Positions 53,983 to 61,175 of a DNA stretch of 64,000 nucleotides are shown here, piece by piece. The notes under the pieces are model-generated. The model did no database searches, had not been told where the DNA came from, and saw nothing but the letters and a program-made list of their open reading frames with translations. The stretch lies in the NCBI GenBank assembly GCA_945903445.1, contig CAMDNZ010000004.1:44205-108204 (forward strand). The letters run 5' to 3'. This DNA is from Bordetella parapertussis (lineage in GTDB: Bacteria; Pseudomonadota; Gammaproteobacteria; Burkholderiales; Burkholderiaceae_B). The translations under genes and the position numbers were made by a program. Position 1 is the first letter of the stretch. Each line of letters begins with the position of its first letter.

Positions 53983-55028
53983 CGCGCACCGCTCGAGGAA
54001 TAGTGCAGGCGGCCGGGTGCTTCGGCACTCCCGGTGTTATCGAGGCGGGCAATGCGCCAGCCAGACGTCTCGCGTGTCATCGATAAGCCCATCGCGGCAG
54101 CGCGCTGCGTGGGGCCGGCATCCGGTGCACCCGTGCCATCGTCGCCTTCGAGGTGAACCGTCAGCGCGCCGTCTCGGTACGACAGGCGTTCGACCCGGTG
54201 AGCGGCTTGGGGCAGCAACGAAGCGGCCGCCTGCGCCAGAGGTAGAAAATCGTCGTCGCGTGCGCTGCCGTGGGCAGCACGCAAACTGTCTCGGCGCTGC
54301 TGCGCTTGCTTTAACGGGTCGATCACGATGCCGATATCGGGGAAAGCCTGGGTAACTTGGCCTTGCATGGCCACTTTCAGGGCACGCGCTTCGCTGTCCA
54401 TCTGTCCGACATATAGATTCAGGCCAATGATCCAGACCAGTGCTGCGGCGACACCGATCAGTGCTGCCGAACGCCAACGACCATCGCCGTGGGTTGCAGG
54501 TCGCAATTCGGTTACGGCCAGCGACCAGTCGGGGGCGGGATGGCGCCACCGGTCGTCGACAGGCAGCGCCAAGGCGGTATGAAGTGCGGCGTCGGTCGCA
54601 GGTGCAATATGCGCCGTGGGATAAAACCCGCTCACTTGCAAGCCGGCATCGGCCAGCAGCGCCCATGCGCGGGCCAGCGGGGCGCGAGCCGTCCATGCGA
54701 CCTGCACGCTGCCGTCGGCTTGGCGCGCCCCGTGGCCGATGGCCAAGTCGTCCGGCGAAGTCAGCACCATCGGCTCTATCAGCGAATGCACGGCGGTGGT
54801 CAGACGGGCCGCTGTCAAGGGGGGCGCCACCACCTGGGTATGGACCGCATCGGCTGGATTCAGCACCACTTGCGTGTGACGGGTCGGCATGCCGGTGGCT
54901 AGTTCTGCCGCCGATAGTTCACCGCTGCGCAGTACGGTGTGCTGACGGTCCAGCAGGACATACGGCAGTAATGTGTCCGAGCGCAGTGTAGATACACGTG
55001 GGAGGGCGATACGTATGAATTTTTTCAA
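53979..55028 (-). CDS. gspL: Type II secretion protein L
   Basis: The 349-residue protein has an actin-like cytoplasmic domain (LLPYVLLDRQHTVLRSGE, VVLNPADAVHTQVVAPPL), one helix near 190-207 (ALIGVAAALVWIIGLNLYV) and a periplasmic domain. It anchors the GspE ATPase to the membrane. The apparent start is TTG at 55028, overlapping the gspK TGA. The sequence is divergent, as usual for GspL, and identity is supported by its place between gspK and gspM. Confidence 0.85.
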   Translation of the reverse strand: MKKFIRIALPRVSTLRSDTLLPYVLLDRQHTVLRSGELSAAELATGMPTRHTQVVLNPADAVHTQVVAPPLTAARLTTAVHSLIEPMVLTSPDDLAIGHGARQADGSVQVAWTARAPLARAWALLADAGLQVSGFYPTAHIAPATDAALHTALALPVDDRWRHPAPDWSLAVTELRPATHGDGRWRSAALIGVAAALVWIIGLNLYVGQMDSEARALKVAMQGQVTQAFPDIGIVIDPLKQAQQRRDSLRAAHGSARDDDFLPLAQAAASLLPQAAHRVERLSYRDGALTVHLEGDDGTGAPDAGPTQRAAAMGLSMTRETSGWRIARLDNTGSAEAPGRLHYSSSGAR

Positions 55029-56122
55029 AATGCTTCCTGCATCCAGACCGTGGACGTAGTAGGGTTATCGCCACGTAGAATCAGCGCCCGCATGTCTACG
55101 ACGGCCGGTTCGATTCGAACGGTGCCTACGACGCCGAACCATTTGCTTTGGGTCGTTATTTGCGCGTTGTCGAGCTCGATATCCGGTACGACACTGCGCA
55201 GCTTGTTGTTGAAGTCGCCAAGGTTGGTGAAATAGTTACCTTGCGCGCGCTGATTCATGATGGATGCGGCGGCGCTCAAGGAAAGTTCGGGCGACAATGT
55301 GGCCAGCACTTCGACGGTCGTCGTGTTGACGTTAAGGGGCGTGCTTCGAGGCAGTACCGTGAGATAGGGCCGCAACGCGTCGATGTCGTGGTGGCCGATG
55401 CCTTCGATTTCGCGCAGATCGTCCAGCGATTGCCAACCCAGAGCGCGAGCTGGTCCTGCCGTGTCGGCCCCCGAAGGACCTATATCGACCGTCGAGCCTG
55501 GCGCGTCAGACGATCCCGAAGCGCCTGGCGTGTTGGACTGTCCCGACTGATTGCCTGCATCGCGCGGGCCTGGCTCCCGACGTGCCTGGCTTCGCGCGAT
55601 GCGCTGGGCAATGGCCGGTGCCGAGTCCTCGGCGATGCGCAAACTGGTCAGCAGGCGGGTCAATGCTTCGACTTGCTCCGGCACAGGCAACCCATTGCGC
55701 GCTAAATTCGTCAGATTGAATTTGCCTTGTTCGTCTTCGATCCGCCCCGAAAACCAGGCTTGCCGAACATCGCCCTCTTGAGAGACTTGTAGATCGTTGA
55801 TTGGCGTCGCCCACGCCTGCTCGCGGTGAGTGATGGTGCTGTTGCGTTCGTCGTGGCGCAGCGTGATGCGGGCCCAATCGATGCCGCCCAGCAACAACGC
55901 CCGGGCTTGAACCCGATGCAACTCCGCTTGCAGAAGACGCACCTGGGTGCTTTGCCGAGCCATCATGCCGGCCGCGATGATGGCCGCGGCGGCTACCACC
56001 AGCAGTGCTGCGATAACCGCGACGCCTTGCTGGTGCGAGGCCCGTACAAGCGCTCGGGCAGCGGCGCGTTCGCCGTTCACTCGACGGGGGACATCCAGCG
56101 AGTTCGAAGCGTATCGGGTCAT
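55025..56122 (-). CDS. gspK: Type II secretion minor pseudopilin K
   Basis: The 365-residue pseudopilin has a hydrophobic segment after the cleavage site (QGVAVIAALLVVAAAAIIAAGM), then RRQAxLL-type QLLQAELHRVQARALLLGGIDWAR, EDEQGKFNLTNL and TPLNVNTTTVEVLATLSPELS, all GspK features. A Gly/Ser/Pro-rich insert lies around residues 190-225. It caps the pseudopilus tip with GspI and GspJ. The ATG at 56122 overlaps the gspJ stop. Confidence 0.9.
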   Translation of the reverse strand: MTRYASNSLDVPRRVNGERAAARALVRASHQQGVAVIAALLVVAAAAIIAAGMMARQSTQVRLLQAELHRVQARALLLGGIDWARITLRHDERNSTITHREQAWATPINDLQVSQEGDVRQAWFSGRIEDEQGKFNLTNLARNGLPVPEQVEALTRLLTSLRIAEDSAPAIAQRIARSQARREPGPRDAGNQSGQSNTPGASGSSDAPGSTVDIGPSGADTAGPARALGWQSLDDLREIEGIGHHDIDALRPYLTVLPRSTPLNVNTTTVEVLATLSPELSLSAAASIMNQRAQGNYFTNLGDFNNKLRSVVPDIELDNAQITTQSKWFGVVGTVRIEPAVVDMRALILRGDNPTTSTVWMQEAF

Positions 56123-56781
56123 GGCAGGTCCACCATACGGCGATAGACTCGGGGCGTAGCGCCTTGCGCTGCGGTCAATGCAATGACGAGGCTCAGACCA
56201 GTGGCTGGTGCGTTGTCGGACCAGGGCGGCGGCTGCCATCCCCAGCCCGGAATATAGGCATGGATCTCGAACGCGCTCACCTCGTCGAGCACTGCGGTAC
56301 CCGGTCCTGGCTGTGGCAAGGGCAAGTCGTGTCCGGCAGGTGCCAGCGCACGCATCAGGCGACCTTGTTCGCGCCACCAACGCACGGTCTGCCAGCCTGC
56401 TTCACCCGAAGCGGGGGTACGCACCACGTTCAGGATCGCATTGTCCGCTTGCCCCTGGACGGTCGCGGCAGAAGGCAATGCTTTGCGCGTCGATCGACCG
56501 CTACCACTCGATGAACCGTCGAAGACGTGGTTGGCCGCCCGCATCTGAATGTCGGTTGTCAGTTGGCCGATGGCGTTGAGGGCGGCCTGATCGCGGGCGG
56601 CTTCGCGCTCGACGTGATCGCGAACGCGAACGACGCTATCCAAGCCCTGCCAGGACACGAGACTGACGATGGCCATTAGCACCAGCGCGACCAGTACTTC
56701 GACCAAGGTGAAACCAGTCTGTGCGATGTGTGCCCGAACGACAGGCCGATGCCTGAAAGGGTGTCGGCAGCGACTCGTCAT
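56119..56781 (-). CDS. gspJ: Type II secretion minor pseudopilin J
   Basis: The 220-residue pseudopilin has a prepilin cleavage motif (TGFTLVEVLVALVLMAIVS) and the GspJ pattern SWQGLDSVVRVRD, then a beta-rich domain ending SLVIALTAAQG...VYRRMVDLP. The ATG at 56781 overlaps the gspI stop by ATGA. It forms the tip complex with GspI and GspK. Confidence 0.9.
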   Translation of the reverse strand: MTSRCRHPFRHRPVVRAHIAQTGFTLVEVLVALVLMAIVSLVSWQGLDSVVRVRDHVEREAARDQAALNAIGQLTTDIQMRAANHVFDGSSSGSGRSTRKALPSAATVQGQADNAILNVVRTPASGEAGWQTVRWWREQGRLMRALAPAGHDLPLPQPGPGTAVLDEVSAFEIHAYIPGWGWQPPPWSDNAPATGLSLVIALTAAQGATPRVYRRMVDLP

Positions 56782-57167
56782 GGCCAAGCACTCGCCAGCG
56801 CCCGCAATTCGGCCACCTGACGACCGTCGCCTCGAAGCGTGACTCGCACGGTCACGTTGCGAAAGCCGTTGTTGGCGGTGCCCTCGACGAAGCGCTCGCA
56901 TACGAACGCCATCCGGCCTTGAGGACAGGCTTGCGAGCTACGTCCGACAGCAGGGTAGATACGTTGAGCACGAATCTCGGAAATCGTGTTTTGCGCCGAG
57001 ATCAGCGCCCAGGCGCGCTCACTCATGACGGCCTGATTGCTTGCCATCTGGCCGGTCGCGCGCACGACGGCCGCCAGGGCGACGGCGACGATGGCCAGCG
57101 CCACCAGCACTTCGATCAGGCTGAACCCTGCTGTGTCGTGTGCGGCGGGCGCGGCGCGGTGCATCAT
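56778..57167 (-). CDS. gspI: Type II secretion minor pseudopilin I
   Basis: The 129-residue pseudopilin has the cleavage motif AGFSLIEVLVALAIVAVALAA followed by SNQAVMSERAWALISAQN. The ATG at 57167 overlaps the gspH TGA; a second ATG immediately follows. It is a tip component with GspJ and GspK. Confidence 0.9.
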   Translation of the reverse strand: MMHRAAPAAHDTAGFSLIEVLVALAIVAVALAAVVRATGQMASNQAVMSERAWALISAQNTISEIRAQRIYPAVGRSSQACPQGRMAFVCERFVEGTANNGFRNVTVRVTLRGDGRQVAELRALASAWP

Positions 57168-57736
57168 AAGCGCACCTCGTAGCGGCCCGCTGCGTCGCGA
57201 ATCACTCGCAGACTTTCGCCCGCACTGCGCAGCTCGATCAGGATGGCGTCGCTGATCCATTCGCGGGTGAACACGGTGCCGCTGCCCAGGGTGCGCCGGG
57301 CAAACTCGCCAGTGGGGCGGTCGGCATCGACGACGCCGCGTGCATCGGGCGCGATCTGGCTAACACTGACCGTGACGTTTCCTGCGTCCCACTGACGTGG
57401 CCTGAGGACGTCGTCGCGCTCGAATCGGTCGATCACCGTTTCACGAACGGCCGTATGGGCGCTCGCGGCAGCCGGCGCGATACGGCGAACGAATCGATAG
57501 CCCGAGGCATCGGTTTCCCATTGAATGCTGCGTCCGCCCGCGCGCGCCTCGGATTGGGCAACGCCGAACAACTGAACCAAACGCTCGGCGTCCTTGCGCA
57601 AGGACGATTCGGTCCGGTTGAATGCGGTCAAGCCAACGGCTGCGGTCGCGATGGCAATGATGGCGACGACCACCATCAGCTCTATCAACGAGAAGCCGGC
57701 CTGAGCACCCCGGCCGGATGGCGCAGGCGAGGACAT
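57164..57736 (-). CDS. gspH: Type II secretion minor pseudopilin H
   Basis: The 190-residue pseudopilin has the prepilin motif AGFSLIELMVVVAIIAIATAA, then RKDAERLVQLFGVAQSEARAGGRSIQWE, typical of GspH/FimT. The start at 57736 lies 22 bases after the gspG stop and gives a short leader. An upstream in-frame start would overlap gspG. Confidence 0.9.
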   Translation of the reverse strand: MSSPAPSGRGAQAGFSLIELMVVVAIIAIATAAVGLTAFNRTESSLRKDAERLVQLFGVAQSEARAGGRSIQWETDASGYRFVRRIAPAAASAHTAVRETVIDRFERDDVLRPRQWDAGNVTVSVSQIAPDARGVVDADRPTGEFARRTLGSGTVFTREWISDAILIELRSAGESLRVIRDAAGRYEVRL

Positions 57737-57758
57737 GGGAAGATCCGAAGACCGGGTC

Positions 57759-58274
57759 TTACAAGGCCCAGGAACCGATGTCGGCATCGGTGCCTTCGCC
57801 TCCGGGCTGGCCGTCGGCGCCCAGCGAGAAGACGTCGATCTCGCCCTTCACACCGGGATTCAGATATTGATAGGGCGCGCCCCAGGGGTCGTTCGGCAAG
57901 CGGTCGAGGTAGCTGCGCCAGTTGTTGACATTGCCCGTGGTGGGCCGCTCGGACAAGGCGCGCAGCCCTTGCTCGTTGGTCGGGTAGCGGCCGTTATCGA
58001 GGCGATAGAGCTTGAGGGCCTGCATCAGGCTGGAAATATCCTGGCGTGCAGCCACCACGCGTGCCTGATCGGGGCGGTCGAGCAGATTCGGCACCACCAA
58101 GGCGGCTAAAATACCCATGATCACCACGACCACCATGATCTCGATCAACGAGAAACCGCGTTGGCGGCCCGCCCGGCGAGCGCGAACGAGTCTGTCACGA
58201 CCCAAGGCCGCGTGGGACAGGATGTCGATGATGCCGGATGTTTCGACTGCGTTAGACACTGCAATTACTCTCAA
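57759..58274 (-). CDS. gspG: Type II secretion major pseudopilin G
   Basis: The major pseudopilin has RGFSLIEIMVVVVIMGILAALVVP, the Cys-free GspG core (ARQDISSLMQALKLYRLDNG, YPTNEQGLRAL) and calcium-site region DPWGAPYQYLNPG and GADGQPGGEGTDADIGSW. No ATG fits near the cleavage site. The longest frame starts with TTG at 58274, giving a 39-residue leader, longer than usual; GTG at 58259 or an internal TTG are alternatives. It is the first gene of the gspGHIJKLMNDEF operon. Confidence 0.9.
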   Translation of the reverse strand: MRVIAVSNAVETSGIIDILSHAALGRDRLVRARRAGRQRGFSLIEIMVVVVIMGILAALVVPNLLDRPDQARVVAARQDISSLMQALKLYRLDNGRYPTNEQGLRALSERPTTGNVNNWRSYLDRLPNDPWGAPYQYLNPGVKGEIDVFSLGADGQPGGEGTDADIGSWAL

Positions 58275-58308
58275 TTGTCATGCGGAGACGATATGATCGG
58301 GTTGTTTT

Positions 58309-58326
58309 ATGACAGTCCTATGTCAC
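58309..58326 (-). promoter_or_regulatory. Possible Pho box upstream of gspG
   Basis: Read on the minus strand the sequence is GTGACAT AGGA CTGTCAT: two seven-base repeats four bases apart. The second is a perfect match to the PhoB half-site CTGTCAT and the first matches 5 of 7. Placement between gspG and gspC would allow phosphate control of secretion. Chance occurrence cannot be excluded. Confidence 0.4.
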
Positions 58327-58362
58327 GTTTCTTTTTTTCTTAATACAGAAACATTTATTCCG

Positions 58363-58830
58363 ATGAATCCTGCACAACTCTTTCGCCGCTGTGTCACTGC
58401 CGCTACGCCAGCCACTCTGCCCGTGACCGCTCGTACGGGTGCCATGATGGTGCTGGCGGCGGGCATTGGGGTATGGGGGGCCGTACTGCTGGCACCCAAG
58501 CCTGTAGCGGTGCCGCCCGGTCTGACCGCCCCCCCGCCACCGCGCGGCGATACTGCGGCCGTGGTCCGTTGGTTCGGCGCGACGCAAGCGTCCATCAAAG
58601 TCACCGTCGCCGGGCTGATCGCCAGCGACGAGCGTGGCGCGGCACTGTTGAAAATCGACAACGGCCCGGTCCAAGCCTGGCGAGTCGGTCAAACTTTGGC
58701 CTCGGGCGTGACGCTCGCCGCGGTCGAGCGCAATGCCGTCGTGTTGGATGTCGGTGGCGTGACCCAGCGCATTGTCGCACCAGCCGCGCCTGCACTGGCT
58801 ACGCCAGGATTCGTGCGAGTCGTGCCCTGA
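58363..58830 (+). CDS. gspC: Minimal type II secretion protein C without PDZ domain
   Basis: The 155-residue protein has a membrane helix (MMVLAAGIGVWGAVLLAP), a Pro-rich linker (VPPGLTAPPPP) and an HR-type domain (VVRWFGATQ, VTVAGLIASDERGAALLKID, QAWRVGQTLASGVTL). GspC links the inner-membrane platform to the GspD secretin through the HR domain. The C-terminal PDZ or coiled coil of longer GspC proteins is absent. It is divergent from the rest of the gsp operon. The ATG at 58363 follows an unusually T-rich leader. Confidence 0.82.
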   Translation: MNPAQLFRRCVTAATPATLPVTARTGAMMVLAAGIGVWGAVLLAPKPVAVPPGLTAPPPPRGDTAAVVRWFGATQASIKVTVAGLIASDERGAALLKIDNGPVQAWRVGQTLASGVTLAAVERNAVVLDVGGVTQRIVAPAAPALATPGFVRVVP

Positions 58831-58891
58831 CTAGATTCGTTCGGCACAATCGTCTGATATGTGCGGTGGTATAGAAATCGTCAGAGCAATG

Positions 58892-58927
58892 AAAAGGTCG
58901 TCCAACATACAGTTGGACGACCTTTTT
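58892..58927. terminator. Bidirectional terminator between gspC and the choice-of-anchor-I gene
   Basis: AAAAGGTCGTCCAAC pairs with GTTGGACGACCTTTT around a short loop, a 15-base stem flanked by A and T tracts, between two convergent genes. It fits a terminator for both directions. Confidence 0.88.
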
Positions 58928-58945
58928 ATCGACTACCGGGCCGGA

Positions 58946-60919
58946 TTACTGACCGTATGTCTGGTCGATCGTGTAGATGGCGGTGGTGCCGCTCACTTCG
59001 TTGCGTACGATCAGCAGAGCGTTGCCGTTGGGCGACTTGTCGGCCGGCACGAATTTCAGACCTTCCGGACCCAGATCGCCAGCAGCCGCCAGGACCGTGC
59101 CGGGATCGGCCGTCGTCCAGTCTTCACGGGTGTTCAGGTAGTCGGCGAACACCGGCTTAGCGGGATCGGTGATGTCGTAAGTCAGCACGCCGCCCATACG
59201 CTCCAGACCCACGAACGCGAAGGTTTTCTCGCCCAGCTTGGCGACTTCGACGCCTTCGGGTTCCGGGCCTTTTGCATCGCTGCGGCTGTCCAATGCGTCG
59301 CCTTCGTCGTGGCCGCTGTTGAAGTACGTCGCGCAAGCCAGATCGCGTGCTGCGCGCAGCATGCACTCGGGCGAGGCCAGGAAGGTTTCGATGGCGTTGG
59401 CCGAATCCCATACTAGCTTGCCGTCTTCATCCCAGATCGAGAACGAGCGGGCACCGTACGAATACAGATTGTCGTACATCAGACGATCGCCGTTGACATC
59501 GTCACGCACACCGGCAGCGGTGTAGCGAATTGGGTTACCGACGGTGTCCTTCTGGTAGCCCATCGTCCAGGTGATGTTCAGACGGCCCAGTTCTTCGTCG
59601 TTGCGGCAGTTGCCAGGCGTGCCGGCAGCCGCACCACACACACCGAAGACGCTAGGGTTCAGCAGTGCGCCACCGAACAGGGTCTCGCCGTTTGCGCCAG
59701 TACGGCCACCGGTAGCCAGCGCGTTCAATTGCGGCGGCAGATCGTCACCGGCGCGGCGACCGAAGCCGGCGGTGTGCGTCAGATGCTTGACACGGAACTC
59801 CTCGACGAAGCCGGTGTTGGGCGTGCCGGCCCAGTAGGCCGGATTGTCTTCGCCCCAGGCGCGCGAATCGCCTTCGTTGGCAGTGACAAGATAGGTCTTG
59901 CCGTCGACCGTGTAAGACGCCATGGCGTCGGGCATGTAAATGCCGCGCACGCCCGGTCGGGCACGGATGTCGATGACTTTGTCTTCGTCGTTGGTGTCCA
60001 TGCCGTTGACGGCCAAGGCGTGATCCTTGAAGCCCAAAGGCAGAATGCCGACAACGGTGGCGTTGGTGATGTCGACACGCGCGAAGGCATTAGCTTCTTG
60101 CAAAGTCACCCAGGCGGTCGTGCTGTCTTCGGAGACGGTCACATACTCGGGTTCGAGATCTTCGGCGGTCGAAGCGCCCGGTCCGAAAATACGCACGCCT
60201 TGATCGCGCAACTCGGCTTCACGGCCATTGAATGCGCGGAAGTCGGCGATGCGGGCAGTCGGGTTGGCGATGTCGGTCACCTCGATGATCGAGATCGAGC
60301 CTTCGGGATCCACGGTGTAGTCGTCACTGGGTTCGCCTTCGTTGGCCACCAGGACACGTTTGCCGTCGGGGGTGAAGGTCAGCATGTCGGGCAGGGCGCC
60401 CACGCCGATCACGCTCAAACGCTCCAGGGTGTCGGCGCGATAGAAACCCACGAAGCCCGTATCGGTCTTCACGGCAGCTTGAATGGCCAAAGCGACGATG
60501 CCGCCTTGCACGCTGATGCTGTTGACTTGCGCACCTGCGGCGATGTCGGTCGCGTCCAAACCACCGATGCGGGTCGGCTTGGCGGGGTCGGTCAGGTCCA
60601 GTACATCGACAGCGCCTTTCTGGGCGTTGACGATGAAGCCGCGCTTGCTGGCAGCGTCGAATGCGGGGATTTCCGCAGCGCTCACGCCGAACTCGCCGGC
60701 TTCGTAGCGGCCCAGCAGCGACAGGCTGATTTTCTCGGGCGTGCGAACCGGCGCGGGCTGGGGCGTCGGGGCCGGGTCAGGATTGACGATTGGGGGGGCA
60801 GGAGGCGTCTCGACCTTGTCGTCGTCATCGCCACCGCAAGCGGCAAGCAATACGGCCAAAGTGCACACCAGCACGGGGCGGCTGAAAGAGAAGAATCGAT
60901 TGCGCGAGCGAAGCGTCAT
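58946..60919 (-). CDS. Choice-of-anchor-I family lipoprotein (phosphatase/esterase-like beta-propeller)
   Basis: The 657-residue protein has a lipoprotein signal (TLAVLLAACGG) and a Pro-rich linker, then a beta-propeller-like domain with choice-of-anchor-I features: SLLGRYEAGEFGVSAAEIPA, VLVANEGEPSDDYTVDPEGS, YLVTANEGDSRAWGE, YNSGHDEG-like FNSGHDEGD and GPEPEGVEVAKLGEKTFAFV. Such proteins are often annotated near alkaline phosphatases, but the reaction is unproven. The ATG at 60919 is preferred; an in-frame ATG at 60976 would give a longer n-region. It is divergent from phoX. Confidence 0.8.
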   Translation of the reverse strand: MTLRSRNRFFSFSRPVLVCTLAVLLAACGGDDDDKVETPPAPPIVNPDPAPTPQPAPVRTPEKISLSLLGRYEAGEFGVSAAEIPAFDAASKRGFIVNAQKGAVDVLDLTDPAKPTRIGGLDATDIAAGAQVNSISVQGGIVALAIQAAVKTDTGFVGFYRADTLERLSVIGVGALPDMLTFTPDGKRVLVANEGEPSDDYTVDPEGSISIIEVTDIANPTARIADFRAFNGREAELRDQGVRIFGPGASTAEDLEPEYVTVSEDSTTAWVTLQEANAFARVDITNATVVGILPLGFKDHALAVNGMDTNDEDKVIDIRARPGVRGIYMPDAMASYTVDGKTYLVTANEGDSRAWGEDNPAYWAGTPNTGFVEEFRVKHLTHTAGFGRRAGDDLPPQLNALATGGRTGANGETLFGGALLNPSVFGVCGAAAGTPGNCRNDEELGRLNITWTMGYQKDTVGNPIRYTAAGVRDDVNGDRLMYDNLYSYGARSFSIWDEDGKLVWDSANAIETFLASPECMLRAARDLACATYFNSGHDEGDALDSRSDAKGPEPEGVEVAKLGEKTFAFVGLERMGGVLTYDITDPAKPVFADYLNTREDWTTADPGTVLAAAGDLGPEGLKFVPADKSPNGNALLIVRNEVSGTTAIYTIDQTYGQ

Positions 60920-61056
60920 GGATGCACGTAAGAGATTGTGAATAGAGCGGTGGATTGTCCGGTCGGTGTGTTTCATCTCTGTGTCAGGCGAAACAATCGA
61001 TTGCCTCGGTGTGGTCGTCGCGCCACGGGCGCGATGCCTATGACGGATCGACCCAT

Positions 61057-61074
61057 CTGTCATGGCGCCGTCAT
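61057..61074 (+). promoter_or_regulatory. Pho box upstream of phoX
   Basis: CTGTCAT GGCG CCGTCAT: two seven-base repeats with the required four-base spacer, 13 of 14 matching the PhoB consensus half-site, about 100 bases before the phoX start. An inverted CCTATGACGG at 61037-61046 pairs with CCGTCATAGG at 61068-61077, giving a 10-base inverted repeat over the same region. Confidence 0.65.
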
Positions 61075-61175
61075 AGGTGCTTCTTAAGATGCACCGTCCC
61101 GAGGACTTGCCAGGCCCACGAGGGCGTTTGGCGACGTCGGCACATCTCACCAGACACTTCACTCCAGGACTACAT

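Noticed and set aside
58275..58292. A second Pho box beginning TTGTCAT next to the gspG start
   Set aside because: The second repeat, AGACGAT, does not match the half-site.
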